In this document: piece by piece, positions 38,879 to 50,504 of the stretch
Layout: every line of letters begins with the position of its first letter
How positions within the stretch are numbered: the stretch's first letter is position 1
The notes under the pieces: generated by a model
The model's database searches: none
Seen by the model: the letters and a program-made list of their open reading frames with translations, nothing else
Told to the model about the DNA's origin: nothing
Source of the DNA: Portunus trituberculatus
Lineage: Eukaryota; Arthropoda; Malacostraca; Decapoda; Portunidae
Direction of reading: 5' to 3'
DNA length: 64,000 bases
NCBI RefSeq assembly: GCF_017591435.1
Contig: NC_059297.1
Location: forward strand, 1,650,580-1,714,579
Position numbers and translations under genes: made by a program

Positions 38879-39278
38879 GAAATAGTCAGAGGGAGGAGGA
38901 GAGGGAGGACAAGCCCAGAATCGTCCAAGGTGGAGTTGTGAGCAAAGGTTTGAGAAAAGAGTTCAGCTTTAGAGACAGAAGAGATGGCAGTGGTGCCATC
39001 AGGATGAAATAAAGGAGGAAAGATGAAGAAGTGAAGTTATTTGAGATGTTTTGGCTAGATGCCAGAAGTCACGAGGAGAGTTTGAGTTTGAAAGATTTTG
39101 ACATTTCCTATTTATGAAAGAGTGTTTGGCAAGTTGAAGAACAGACTTGGCATGATTCCGGGCAGAGATATAAAGTGCATGAGATTCAGGAGATGGAAGG
39201 CTCAAGTATCTTTTGTGGGCAACCTCTCTATCATGTATAGCACGAGAACAGGCTGAGTTAAACCAAGGTTTAGAAGAT

Positions 39279-40139
39279 TTAGGTTGAGAAAAAAGAATGA
39301 GGAATGTACGCCTCCATGCCAGATACTATCACCTCTGTTATGCGTTCAGCACAAAGAGATGGGTCTCTGACACGGAAGCAATAATCATTCCAGGGAATTG
39401 GAAAAATAGGACAAGATACAGAAATGAGATTGTGATTGGAGGAGCCCAACGGAGATGAAAGGGTGACAGCATAAGCAGAAGGGTTAGAGGTGAGGAAGAG
39501 ATCAAGAATGTTGGGCGTGTCTCCAAGACGGTCAGGAATACGAGTAGGGTGCTGCACCAGTTTCTCTAGGTCATGGAGGATAGCAAAGTTGAAGGCTAGT
39601 TCAACAGGGTGGTCAGTGAAGGGAGAGGAAAGCCAAAGCTGGTGGTGAACATTGAAATCTCCAAGAATGGAAATCTCAGCGAAAGGGTAGAGGGACAGAA
39701 TGTGCTCCACTTTAGAAGTTAAGTAGTCGAAGAAATTACTATAGTCAGAAGAGTTAGGGAGAGATAAACAGCACAGATGAATTTAGTTTGAGAGTGACTG
39801 TTAAGTCGTAGCCAGATGGTGGAAAATTCGGAAGACTCAAGAGCGTGGGCACGAGAGCAAGTTAAGTCGTTGCGTACATAGACGCAACATCCAGCTTTGG
39901 AATGAAAATGAGAATAGAGAAAGTAGGAGGGAACAGAGAAGGGCTACTGTCAGTTGCCTCAGACAGCTGTGTTTCGGTGAGGAAAAGAAGATGAGGTTTA
40001 GTAGAGGAGAGGTGGTGTTCCACAGATTGAAAATTAGATCTAAGACCGCGAATGTTGCAGAAGTTAATGTAGAAAAAGTTGAGGGAGGTGTCAAGGCATT
40101 TGTGGTCTTCAACAGGAGAGGTGTCCGACCTGGGGACAT
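39279..40139 (-). pseudogene. Jockey-like LINE endonuclease
   Basis: The frame 39710-39279 has ISILGDFNVHHQLWLSSPF and ends with GSSNHNLISVSCP, where the usual SDH motif reads SNH. The upstream part lies in other frames up to 40139. The Asp-to-Asn change at a catalytic position would be expected to impair nuclease activity; this is inference. Confidence 0.75.
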
Positions 40140-40489
40140 TTTGGTCCCTCCCAGAGGGGACTCGAGGCGTTGTTTATTTTGGGTCCCATTTTTCTTTTAA
40201 ATTTTGATTTGGAGTGAAGGGTGTATGTGTGGTAAGTGCATGTAGTTTTGTGTGAAGAAGGAGAGCTGTCTTTAGAGGGTAGGCTGTGACTACCCCCTTG
40301 AGTTGTGAGACATAAAGGGAAACATTCAACGAGATCACAACTAGCTTTAATGGAAGGTTCACAGCACCTCCTGAACTAGTGCTATTAGATCTCACTGGGA
40401 GTAAGTTATTGTTTCGGTAGGTGTCTACTACCTCCTCCTACCAGACAATGTTTGCAAATATTTAAAGACATTTGAGAAACATTTGGTGA

Positions 40490-40746
40490 ACAGCTTGGAA
40501 ACACTTACTCATCCTTCCATCCACTCATCCAGTGATTGTTTGACCCATTCATTCACCCATGAATACATCCATCAATCCATTCAGTCATTCATCAAATTCA
40601 TCATCCATCCATTCATCAACGCATCCACCAACACACTCATTCATATCTACTTATCCACTCAGCCATCCATCCATTTAACCTATACAGTCATCCGTCCGTC
40701 CATCTATCCATCCATAACACACTACACAAACTGTGAAAATAAATAA

Positions 40747-40819
<73 letters not shown>
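40490..40819. repeat. Degenerate (CATC)n and (TA)n
   Basis: Imperfect CATC/CATT tetranucleotide units from 40497 to 40715, then (TA)n 40752-40819. Confidence 0.9.
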
Positions 40820-40823
<4 letters not shown>

Positions 40824-41333
40824 TATATAACGCTGAAAGGCAAGTAAGCAACTCACAGCGCTTTGGTCTTCCACGCGCATGATCAGTACTAGGCAACAAG
40901 AATCACAAGATGGTGGCCTCGGCGGGTCGAGAGTGTGCAGCAGCGCTACCAAAAAGTGGTTATATTGTTGTGGTAGTGACGTAACATGCGAGAAATTTGC
41001 AAGACGGAGTATGAGATGGACGTCATGCCTCTCTCGATGATTGCCTTTGCCTCCATTCATTCATCGTTTTCCTTCAGCTAGAAACATCAGTGAGTGTTCT
41101 GTTTAGTTCAATGTTTACCTTACCTTCCGTCTCCCACACTTGTCAACATGGCTAGCCCGTCAGTTTTCTTCTCACATTTATACACCACAGAAATTCTCAT
41201 GGTATATTTGTATCTCTATATAGTCAGGAACGAATAGTACCAAATGTAACAAATCAAGAAAACTGGCAACTTGCAGTACGCAGGTGAGACTCGCGTGTTT
41301 GTTTCTTGGCTTCGAAACTGTCTTGTACATTAA

Positions 41334-41540
41334 CCCACTTCAGCTATATAGTGCCATGACGCGTTTTCATTCTGCCTACTATTTAGTGATCTTACACAGC
41401 TTCAAATACTTATGTTGGGGATTAAAATAACGAAGACTGGCCATTAATCTTCTGATCTCCATAGACTCTTTTAATATGAATAAAATCGTCCAATCTTGCC
41501 CAAAACTCACGGTAAAAAATGCGTCCTATTACTGAAGAGG
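41334..41540 (-). mobile_element. TTAA-flanked MITE, copy 2 (207 bp)
   Basis: Perfect TTAA on both sides (41330-41333 and 41541-41544). The ends CCCACTTCAG and CTGAAGAGG are inverted. The body is the reverse complement of the copy at 5642 (AATACTTATGTTGGGGATTA; TTAATCTTCTGATCTCCATA). Confidence 0.8.
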
Positions 41541-41678
41541 TTAATGCGTTATCATTGGCAGGAATACTTTCATTACACATCTTAATCAGGGTTTTACAAA
41601 TTTTATGACGAAACAAGTTGTATAGCTTTTTTCCAACTTGGCGCGAAGTGATTATTATTTAGCTTATCCCCATTCCCG

Positions 41679-41680
<2 letters not shown>

Positions 41681-41761
<81 letters not shown>
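41681..41761. repeat. (CT)n microsatellite
   Basis: About 80 bp of pure CT. Confidence 0.97.
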
Positions 41762-41763
<2 letters not shown>

Positions 41764-42148
41764 GATAAAAAGAAATCACATTCCGGTAGTAAACGAATAT
41801 TTCATTATGGGGATTAGATCATATTCACCAGTATTTGCATATTAATGGAAGTCCGCATTCATTCCTTTTATATAAGATGGAAGGGATAAAAGCCCTCCCC
41901 CCTAAAAAAAGAAAAGAAAATGGTATAGGGCAGATGGTAATGAATATGCTACAAAAAGAAGGGATGAAAAAAAGTACGGTACCTTATGTTTATTTTCCAT
42001 CCCCGTCCTGTTTAATTAGCGTAATGGCAAACTACCTGAGGAAAAAATGAAAACCCTCCTTTTTCTGACGAGAGTGGAAATTAGGCAAACATTAACCGGC
42101 CGAGAGACATAGACGAGTGTAAGGAAACAATGGGTCTGGAACGATAAT

Positions 42149-42150
<2 letters not shown>

Positions 42151-42211
<61 letters not shown>
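42151..42211. repeat. (GA)n microsatellite
   Basis: About 60 bp of pure GA, complementary to the CT tract 400 bp upstream. Confidence 0.97.
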
Positions 42212-42213
<2 letters not shown>

Positions 42214-42327
42214 GGATGGGGTTTAGATAGAGGTGATAGGGAGGGGTTATGAGAAATGTAGAAACACGTAAAGAGTGGGTTGGGAAGGTGGATATGAGAT
42301 GGGGTTGAGAAAGGTGGTGTGGCTTAA

Positions 42328-42535
42328 TCTTTTTGAATAATGGGACGCATTTTTACCTTGAGAATTTGTATACGATTAGACCATTTTATTTATTGACATT
42401 AGGAATGGTCTGTGGAGGTCAGAAGATTAATCTATGGCCAGTCTTCACTATTCTAATCCCCAACATAAGTTTCTGAAGCTGTATAAAATCACCAAATAGT
42501 AAGCAGAATGAATATGGAAACGCGCCATGAAGAGG
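42328..42535 (+). mobile_element. TTAA-flanked MITE, copy 3 (208 bp)
   Basis: Perfect TTAA on both sides (42324-42327 and 42536-42539). Shares GGGACGCATTTTTACCTTGA, GGTCAGAAGATTAATC and GTATAAAATCACCAAATAGT with copy 1. It lies in opposite orientation to copy 2 only about 790 bp away. Confidence 0.8.
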
Positions 42536-42539
42536 TTAA

Positions 42540-43007
42540 TGTCCGTTTCGACTTCTGGCCAAGGATATCTACCTATCAAAATTCCACGAGTTGCTATGTC
42601 ACTCTAGTTAGAAGAAAGGCCAGATAGACTATCTCATCAAGCAGGGAGCCGTCTGTATACTGTGCTTCAATCATAGAGTTTGGAGAAATGAAGAGGCGAA
42701 TGTTCAAGGTTTGAGTCTTCCTTCCTTCACTCGGCGGGTTGGTCAGGCTCCGCGGCGCGTATTATGAAAACGAGCCTCGCGGGATGTCTTCTGGATATGG
42801 AAGGCTGAGAAAGTCGTCTTCTCATTCGTCCAACTCTTCTTCAGTCTTATACACAAATATATATTTTACCTGTCTTTTCCTCTTCAGTAGAGATAAGAGT
42901 TTATTCACTCATCAAATATGCATTTTTTGCAAGGAAAGTCTAACAATGTGCTATTAATTAATGAACAATAAAAAAACTGCGATGCAAAACCGACCAATAA
43001 CGTCAGC

Positions 43008-43057
<50 letters not shown>

Positions 43058-43219
43058 GAATAGCGTCAGGCCTGCACGAGCCATGGCCTGTACTAAACAT
43101 GCCTGCCATGATATTATTATTATTATTATTATTATTGTTATTATTATTATTGTTATTATTATTGTTATTATTATTATCATTATTATTAGTAGTAGTAGTA
43201 GTAATAGTAGTAGTAGTAA

Positions 43220-43257
<38 letters not shown>

Positions 43258-43630
43258 TTACTGATGATAATGATATGAGTAGTAACATGAATAGTCAGAA
43301 TACAGAAACGTAAAGAAGCAAATTCTAACGCGTGTTCAAGGCGATGAAAAAGTCTACGGTAGGAGCGTGTCACATTTCACTAACTCTGCGGAAAGACTTC
43401 ATAATCTTCAGGGTTGGTATCATGATTGCAGAGCTAAAATATAATGTTTGGGTTACTTATAAGGATGTTTTGCGGTTTGTAAGTGTATATTAAAGGCTTA
43501 CAACAGTGTCTCAAGTTTTTTCAAAGGTTTATTAAGGGTTTATTTGTGTACCAAGGTTTTTTAAGGACAACTTTAATCATGATTTCAAAGGTAGGTTATG
43601 ATATTTACATAATGTATAAAGGCCTGTCTA
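42540..43630. other. Intergenic sequence with simple repeats
   Basis: Contains (GA)n 43012-43054, (ATT)n 43112-43190 and (AGT)n 43190-43262, and weak AAGGTTT-type repeats near 43510-43565. No gene recognised. Confidence 0.75.
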
Positions 43631-43635
43631 CACGA

Positions 43636-44735
43636 GCGGGCCTGATCGGCGGGCTTGCCCGTTAACGGGCAAACGATCAAATGGGACCGATCGCGATTTG
43701 CTATGTAGGTGCCTTCAACCGCCAGATGGGTTAATTATTTCACAGCAAGTTGGTCAACTGGAACGTACTTTTCTGCACGTTTTGTAAATATTAAATGGTT
43801 TAATAAAATAGTTATAATCTTTCTAAGAATGTTCTCGTGGCATATGAGCTAAAAAAGTGGAAATGCTTATATATATGTCGAGCGCTCTTCTTTACCATCT
43901 CCATTTCTGGGACAAAAAATAGAAAAGATCATTAATAGGTAAAGCGTAGTTTTAATGCCTTTTTCTTTTCATAAAAATCAATATAAATTATATTCATACA
44001 GAAAATCACAACAATTAATAGTCTTAAGAAATTAACAGTATAGAGGATATTGTCTGACATGCACCGAGATTGTTCTATCGAAACGTAAACAAATCTAGCG
44101 TGTTAAGAGCCATCGCCACACTCGCTACACAACGACTTCACTATGGATAACACTATGGATATTAGTGAGGATGAACTTAGAAAATGGACAGCGCCAACTC
44201 TGAGAAACTTTCTGAGATCAAAAGGCATACCAAGTTCGCTTGTTGTGATTCAGTTACGAAAATTCGGTTTCGGTAATGTTGGCCAGGTTATTTCGGCACA
44301 GACTCCGAAAATATTTTTTTTTATATATAAATGCTACTCAGTGATATTTGCTCTACGCTTTTTGAGTGGAGCATTATCCTATGCAGAAACTCTGACAATT
44401 TTATGATAAGGTATATTATATGTACTATTAGACTTACAAAAAATATTTTGATAGGACACTGGTACATCCATACTTTGCACCATTAGGAACATATATTTGC
44501 ATATTTTTATGTCATTTTCAATCAGACACATAGATAAATAGCCAAACGTTTGTATTATGAGGTATGTAGGCATGAATATCTGTATATATATATTTTTTTT
44601 AATAGGGCTTCCACAAGAGCGACAGTTCTGCGCGATAGGCAGGACCAACTTGTGAATTAAACCAGCTGGCGAACAATGAAAACTACACAGATAGCGATTG
44701 GTGCCATTGCCCAAAAGCCCGCCGAGTTAAATCAC
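43636..44735 (+). mobile_element. Putative DNA transposon remnant with inverted arms
   Basis: The left arm (about 43640-43730: TCGGCGGGCTTGCCC, then GACCGATCGCGATTTGCTAT, GCCAGATGG) is similar to the reverse complement of 44662-44727 (TCGGCGGGCTTTTGGGCAAT, CCAATCGCTATCTGTGTAGT, GCCAGCTGG). A perfect 14-bp palindrome GCCCGTTAACGGGC lies at 43657-43670. The arms enclose the SAP-like ORF. Element boundaries and superfamily are not determined. Confidence 0.45.
44143..44280 (+). CDS. SAP-like domain N-terminal exon, gene or transposon ORF
   Basis: ATG in a good context (TTCACTATGG) opens an 87-codon frame. Residues 5-30 (ISEDELRKWTAPTLRNFLRS then KGIPSS) fit the helix-turn-helix pattern of SAP domains, which bind DNA/chromatin and also occur at the N-terminus of some transposon proteins. 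The coding part probably ends at a splice site after about residue 45, because the rest of the frame is hydrophobic and AT-rich like read-through. No continuation exon was identified. Its place between inverted arms argues for a transposon ORF. Confidence 0.45.
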
Positions 44736-44977
44736 TGAGCTGGTGCCCGGTAGCTGGAGTTTCTACCCTGCCAGACGCAAGATAATGGGCCGTACTTATA
44801 AAAGGTGCCTAGGACGAAAACTTTGCCTAAGACGCATATTTTGCCTAGGAAACGTTAGGACCTACTTATAAAAGCTTTTGCGTCCTAGGAATTTGCCTAA
44901 CTCGAGAAATTCCTATGTCAAGTATGGAGGTGGCCTAGCGGTGTCAGGTAGCGCCTAGGACAGAAAAACATGGCGCC

Positions 44978-45170
44978 GTAGAAGACCGCAGACGTCACCT
45001 GAAGATTTTTCGTCCTCGGAAAGACGTGCTGTGTGATTATAACGACGAAAAACTCGTCAAGATGAATTGCTTGGATCGTGCACGGGTCATATTTGTGACA
45101 GACATGTTACGAGACGCCCTTCAAAGTCCGACACAGAGGAACACCTGAGATGAAGGTGGTGATTTTACTA
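44978..45170 (+). pseudogene. Harbinger-type transposase, N-terminal fragment
   Basis: The + frame contains FRPRKDVLCDYNDEKLVKMN followed by CLDRARVIFVTDMLRDALQS and PTQRNT, the pattern found near the start of HARBI1-like nucleases (DDE family). It meets a TGA at 45146. A one-base shift continues as PEMKVVILLR up to a donor-like AAG|GTGAGT at 45172. The downstream catalytic domain was not found. Confidence 0.65.
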
Positions 45171-45619
45171 AGGTGAGTAACAATTATGCTGTATCAGTGT
45201 ATTGTGGAGCTGTAAAGCATGAATATTAAATGAACACTCACCAAGTTTTTTCTTTTTTTTTCAAATGGGTGAAAGGAATTGGTAAAAGAAACCAATCAGG
45301 TTTTAGAAATAAGTAAACAGGATAGGAGACATGACAATGGATGTAGCTAGGAAAAACTATGATATGCATAACATGTAGGTAGATATTCATTCTCTAACAT
45401 AGTTGTGAATGGGCTGAGTAATTGCTGAGATGAGTGGCTTTAAAAGACTGTTGGATGAAAGTATGGATAAGGATTATACGTGGAATGGATAAAATTAATA
45501 TTGGATTATTTCAAGGGTGGTGATTGTGTACACCATATGGCTGAATGTAAGAAGTGTACTGAAGCAAATAATCTATTATCATGTCATTATTTGTGAAGCA
45601 AATAATATAATCTGATCCA

Positions 45620-45845
45620 ACCTAACTGTTTAACCTAAACAAAGTTAACCTAACCCAATGTAACTTAACTAATCTTAACCTTAACAAGTTTAACCTAACC
45701 AAAGTTAATGTAGTGAAACTTAACTCAATTTAACTTAACCAAAGATAACCTAACTCAGTTTAACACACTAAACTTAACTTAACCCAATTTAACCTTACTA
45801 AACTTAACCTAACCAAGTTTAACCTAGCTAAATTTAACCTAACCA
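45620..45845. repeat. Degenerate (CCTAA)-like repeat
   Basis: About 225 bp of irregular units such as TTAACCTAACCAA, TTAACTTAACC and TTTAACCTAACC. The complement is TTAGG-rich, resembling the arthropod telomeric repeat TTAGG but strongly diverged and with added T/A spacing. It lies inside the Harbinger-like element. Confidence 0.75.
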
Positions 45846-46044
45846 AGATATTTCTTCTAATATAACCACTGAATTTTGCTTTCTGATCAATTCAGAACCA
45901 CTTTACATAAACTGTTAAAGTTGGAATTAGGTTTATATTTATTACTGGAAGTTTTTTTCTTCTTTTTTTGAAGATAGGTAGTGAATAATACTAAGGTCAC
46001 ACCACAATATTTTATACTCTGTTAAATACCACAGCCCTTTCATA

Positions 46045-46323
46045 CAGCGGCTTATTGAAAGATAGATTTACATGGGGGCGAAACCTGGAAATGGTGCACC
46101 CAAAAATAATTAAAATGTAAAATTAAGCATTTGTGTATTATGTATACATATTATATTATACATCCATCAACTTTAAATCATTATTTTGCATACCTTCAAT
46201 GTTGCAAATTCTAAAACAATAATCTGAACACCAATACTTTCAGTAGCCTCGCTTGTGCTGCCCACTAAGAAATGTGCTGCCCGGGGCATTTGCCCGGCTT
46301 GCCCCCTTATTACTATGCCACGG
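46045..46323. mobile_element. hAT-like MITE nested in the Harbinger element (279 bp)
   Basis: The left end CAGCGGCTTA and the right-end reverse complement CCGTGGCATA are inverted and resemble the CAGNGGCGTA ends of hAT elements. The flanking 8-mers CTTTCATA (46037-46044) and TTATCATA (46324-46331) match at 6 of 8 positions, as expected for an old 8-bp target-site duplication. The interior has the G/C-rich GCCCGGGGCATTTGCCCGGC palindrome-like block. No coding capacity. Confidence 0.6.
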
Positions 46324-46329
46324 TTATCA

Positions 46330-47284
46330 TACAAAATGAAAATAAAATAGTATAATATTGCTGAAAGAGGAGATGGGAATGAATTACTTTTTTTTGAGCT
46401 AGTTTATATTGCATATCAGCATATTGAACCCTATCTATTTTTCTCTTTCTCAGACAGGTGATGGAAGTCCTCAAATGTCATCTTGGCAAGATCCTGCAAT
46501 GATGCAGAGGATGGGTGCACTGGAAGTTATTGTCCCTCTGCAGCAGTTCGATATTCTGGCTTTCCTGCCATAGCTTGCTGTACCAACTGTGGGAGAGAGG
46601 AGCATACTGATTTTTTTTTTTATATACTTAGGAGAGCATATTTTTGTTATAATATGCAGGTTTGTGTTATTTCAACCATACACTTATTAATGATTGACTG
46701 TAATATAACCATACAAGGACTAAATTAACCAAAACACAGGAACTAGGTGTATGTCCCTAGTAAAACTTGGTATCACGTTTACAAATCTGCACTTCCAAGA
46801 CTAGTCTGTTACTGCATGTGTATACAATTATTTTATATATCTAATTTGTATTTAAGTGAAATCATTTGGTCCAATATGAAAATAAAATCTGTAAAGAAAT
46901 AAACAAGATATGTAAATTTCTACTCCCATGATCTTGAATATACTGCAAATTATGAGGACCATCAATATGTTACTTAGCAGTTGGTAGAAAGAAAAAAAAA
47001 AAACTTGTTTACATATGAATAATGAAAGGTATAATGAATCTCAAATACCAATGTATAGTAGCAAACTTATATCCTTAGGGAAAAAAAAAAAGACGTACCC
47101 TACAGGAACACTGATAACAGCTGTTGGTTGTTCTCAGTCACAGGCATTCTCAACACCTGAAATTGAGGTGTTGTTATCCCCAATCACGACCAGAAGTTTG
47201 TCTTGAACTGGGATATAGACAGGAATGGTTGGTTTCCTGCCTCTTGAAAAAAGTACATAGTTTTACTAATCTGATATATATGTC

Positions 47285-47357
<73 letters not shown>

Positions 47358-48080
47358 TAATGATAAAATGTTGAATGCCATAAAGAGTGTTTACATGAGC
47401 AAAATGAAGATTAAGTTAAGTTGTGCAAGCTTAGGTTTGGTTAGGTGAGTAATTTATACATTATAGGGAATTCGTAAAGTTACATTAAATTCCATTGGTT
47501 GGATGGAACTAGAGAGAAAAAAAAAGGAGCTTATTCTTAAACAACTTTAATTATAATAGGCTCTGGCTTACTGCTGAACCAAATAGTGCATGATTGCCTA
47601 TCTTTGCTAAATTTCAGGCCGTAGATAATAAGATTGCTTCTCTCACTATTACAAACAATATAAATGCCTCAAAATTATCTTACCTGGTGCACCGTTATCC
47701 CTTCTCTGAACGCTGATTTACTCATTGGTGACTGGCATTGCCTGCTGGCCTGCCTGGTTTGTTTACATTCCATTTTTTTGACATCAGCACATCCATTAAA
47801 TGTGTATTCATTGCTTTTAAAAGATAAAACAATGAAAAAAAATTAAAACATAGTATTTCACGACAAAAGATATATATTATTCCTTTATTTCAAGCAATTT
47901 ATGCATTTTTTTTCTGTCATGACTACGCTAAGTACAGCATCTTTTTCCAAAGTAGCAACGATCTTCACCTAGGCGAAAATCTTACCTAGGACCGACTAGG
48001 ATTGTCCTGGGCCACTTTTATAAGTCGTGCTAGGAATTTTTCCTAGCTGAGCACAATTTTGCGTCGTTTCTAGGAACGTT
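46330..48080. other. Interior of the Harbinger-like element, no intact gene
   Basis: Short frames only. A + strand frame 46483-46728 (cysteine-rich) and a minus segment around 47110-47240 could be decayed exons of the transposase or its accessory protein, but show no recognisable motif. (TA)n at 47288-47355. Confidence 0.55.
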
Positions 48081-48371
48081 TTATAAGTATGGGCCAATAT
48101 CGTGAATTCGCAGCGGGCCTTCATCCCACATCCCACGGCATAGTAGCACAGTGAATATTTAACAATGGTAGCCAAGGATAATTATCAATACCCGTTATAT
48201 AAGTATAGTTACTTATATCACAATGTCACTACATTATTTACACGTAACATGTTTATAACAAATTCACTTACCTTTAAGTAGTCAGCCTTCAGCACCTCGT
48301 ATATTCATTATATAAAGTAAATGAATACCTAAAATAAATATTTTTAAGGAATACTATTATTATTATTGTTA

Positions 48372-48378
<7 letters not shown>

Positions 48379-48463
<85 letters not shown>
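48379..48463. repeat. (CT)n microsatellite
   Basis: About 85 bp of pure CT. Confidence 0.97.
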
Positions 48464-48467
<4 letters not shown>

Positions 48468-48879
48468 TACTACCACTACTGTTACTTCTGTTATCATTTT
48501 TTCTACAGATACTAAAAGCCAATCTGATACTTTTATTTCTCAGGAGACTGCGGGAGCCTGGAACCAATAGCCTTATTTTCCTTTACATGTTCTTTGATGG
48601 AGATAATGAGCCAGGTGTGAGGGTTCGAAGTTCAGTGTGAGCCAGTGGAGCGATAAAGAAGGAAGAGAAGAGTCAGGAGGGAAAAAAATAGTATTTAAGG
48701 AAAGGGAAGATAATTAATGGACTTTAGTAGCGACAGAGTTTTCAGATAGATGTTAAGGAGGGGAGCAAGAAGGATATTAAAGAAGGATATTACGTAATCC
48801 TATCCCGGCTGCCTGCCTGAGTAACAAGTGTGTTTTAGTGTTATGGCGATCATTTTGGAGTGTTTGAGATGCATAGATG

Positions 48880-49185
48880 GGAATTAGTGTGGCATTCAGA
48901 GTTGGTGATTATGAAAACAAAAAGAATGAAAACAGTGAGGATATCATTTGTGTGATGTTTATTGTTTTTATACATGATCTCCAGTCAGGTAATGTTCAAA
49001 GAAACTCTTGATTTATACTTTTCCGGAAAAAAAAAAACATACGAATTAGTGTTGGTGATTATGAAAACAAAAGGATGAAAACTGCGAGGATATCATGTAT
49101 ATGCGATGCTTATTGTTTCTGTATATGATCTACAGTCACGTATGTAATATAAAAAAAAAAAATTCATGTTTATATGTTGCCGGAG
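48880..49185 (+). repeat. Imperfect tandem duplication, period ~150 bp
   Basis: GAATTAGTG...GTTGGTGATTATGAAAACAA with GAGGATATCAT and CATGATCTCCAGTCA recurs as GTTGGTGATTATGAAAACAA, GAGGATATCAT and TATGATCTACAGTCA exactly 150 bp later (48901 and 49051). Confidence 0.88.

Positions 49186-49187
<2 letters not shown>

Positions 49188-49277
<90 letters not shown>
49188..49277. repeat. A tract then (TA)n
   Basis: An A run 49188-49214 goes straight into (TA)n to 49277. Confidence 0.96.
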
Positions 49278-49281
<4 letters not shown>

Positions 49282-49469
49282 ACAAATGCAGTGGAGTAAA
49301 ACAGTGTCACGTGCCAGATATATAATCAGAGCCCCTAGGTGGACAAGTAACACATTAAAGAATTGATGGATCGTATAGTAGTTTTGAAGTTAATAATTTT
49401 CCACGTAAAGGTGAAGTTGAAAGGGGCAAAACACAAAGTACTTTACTTACAATAAATCTACATACAAAC

Positions 49470-49651
49470 AAAACTTAAATATCCCAAACCAGAATATGAC
49501 ATTGAAACTTATACCAACAGCAAAGTCTTAACACATAACATAATAAGTAAACAGCAACCCAAAACTTAAATATCCCAAACCAGAACGTGGCACATTGAAA
49601 CTTATACCAACAGCAAAGTCCTAACACATAACATAATAAGTGAACAACAAA
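49470..49651 (+). repeat. Imperfect tandem duplication, period 91 bp
   Basis: AAACTTAAATATCCCAAACC, ATTGAAACTTATACCAACAG and CTTAACACATAACATAATAA are repeated 91 bp downstream with few changes. Confidence 0.9.
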
Positions 49652-49839
49652 CCGTAATCAATAAAAGAGCCACCACTGGAGAAAATACGATACTCGATGA
49701 CAGAGCCTCGGCACTTAGTTGAGGAGTGGAGAACAGGTGCGCCTGGTGATGTCTGAAGCCTCTCTCCCTCAACCCGACAAAGTTCTCTTGACATGTAGAT
49801 TTCCAATGACAAAATGACATTTATGGTAATTCATTATTT

Positions 49840-50000
49840 GTGTACCATACAAAGGACGGATCGAGCAGATGTCAGGTAAAGATGGAATGAAGGAGGGAAG
49901 GAGGGAGGAAGGAAGGGAGGGAGAGAGGGAAGCTGTAGAAGTGTTGAGGAAGAGATGGCGGGCGTTTTTTTTTTTTTCCACTCATTCCTTGGAAATTTCG
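49840..50000. other. Purine-rich segment
   Basis: GGGAGGAAGG-type sequence with a T run near 49966-49977. The minus frames through it are composition artefacts. Confidence 0.7.
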
Positions 50001-50205
50001 ATAACGTTGAAATCAGTAACTTTTTTTTTGCATGAATTATTTGTAAGTGTGTAATTTCTTGTTCCTTGGTATCAAAACTGCACCACAAAGTTAGGTTGCT
50101 ACTTTTCATTATTAACATGGTAATGAAAGTTGCCCGTTTGATAAAAGGAGTGACAAAAAGAGAACGATTGAGGAATGAAGGGCATAACTAGGTTTAGAAT
50201 CGATC

Positions 50206-50480
50206 TTGGAATTCATAGAGAGAGGAATACTGAGATGGTTTGGTCACATTATGAGGATGGATCGAGAGAGGTACCCCGCAAAATACTACTTGTGGAAGCC
50301 AAGAGGAAGGAGACCAGTGGACAGAGCAAGAAAGAGATGGCAGAATGGAGTTAAGGAAGCAGTAGAGGCAAGAGGTACAACCTTGAAGAGGGTGGAGGGG
50401 GAGAAACTGTATGAAGATCGGACGTGGTGAAGTTTCGAGAGGCATCACAGCTGACAGGGCATTAGCCCTACCTGGTGTAT
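50206..50480 (+). mobile_element. LINE fragment: C-terminal end of ORF2
   Basis: The + frame 50206-50430 reads EFIERGILRWFGHIMRMDRE then PRGRRPVDRARKRWQNGVKE and ends ..YEDRTW before TGA. The RWFGHVMRM...GRP..RW motif is the usual C-terminal tail of an RTE/CR1-related group of LINE proteins. It is followed by a short 3' sequence (GGCATTAGCCCTACCTGGTG). No RT is attached, so this is a 5'-truncated insertion. Confidence 0.75.
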
Positions 50481-50504
50481 GGTGAGAAGTGAAAAGGTGA
50501 GAAG

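Larger units (their letters stand above)
37207..40420 (-). mobile_element. Jockey-like LINE, copy 1, near complete but frame-broken
   Basis: Minus orientation with a poly(A) tail (T run 37207-37230). The minus strand encodes, from about 40140 downward, an endonuclease with INFCNIRGLRSNFQ, LGDFNVHHQLW and SSNHNLIS; an RT with YGPDGVPPIVLKN, RQYGFRQGRSTGDL, ALDISKAFDRVWHKAL, SGVPQGSVLSPTLF and SYADDTTLHL; and a C-terminal region ending near 37330. At least three frameshifts. It is almost identical to copy 2 (59683-61172), and its start is alike to copy 3 (63600-64000). Elements like this are usually annotated as transposon BS/X-element-type RT (Jockey clade); that assignment is by recognition. 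Confidence 0.87.
44787..48095 (+). mobile_element. PIF/Harbinger-like DNA transposon, decayed (3.3 kb)
   Basis: Terminal inverted repeats: left GGGCCGTACTTATAAAAGGT; right-end reverse complement GGCCCATACTTATAAAACGT. Both ends are followed by subterminal CCTAGGA-rich sequence and repeated TTATAAAA motifs. A 3-bp AAT flanks each side (44784-44786, 48096-48098). A Harbinger-like transposase fragment lies at 44978-45170. The interior also holds a degenerate CCTAA-like repeat, a nested hAT-like MITE and (TA)n 47288-47355, so the original element was smaller. No intact transposase frame. Confidence 0.75.
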
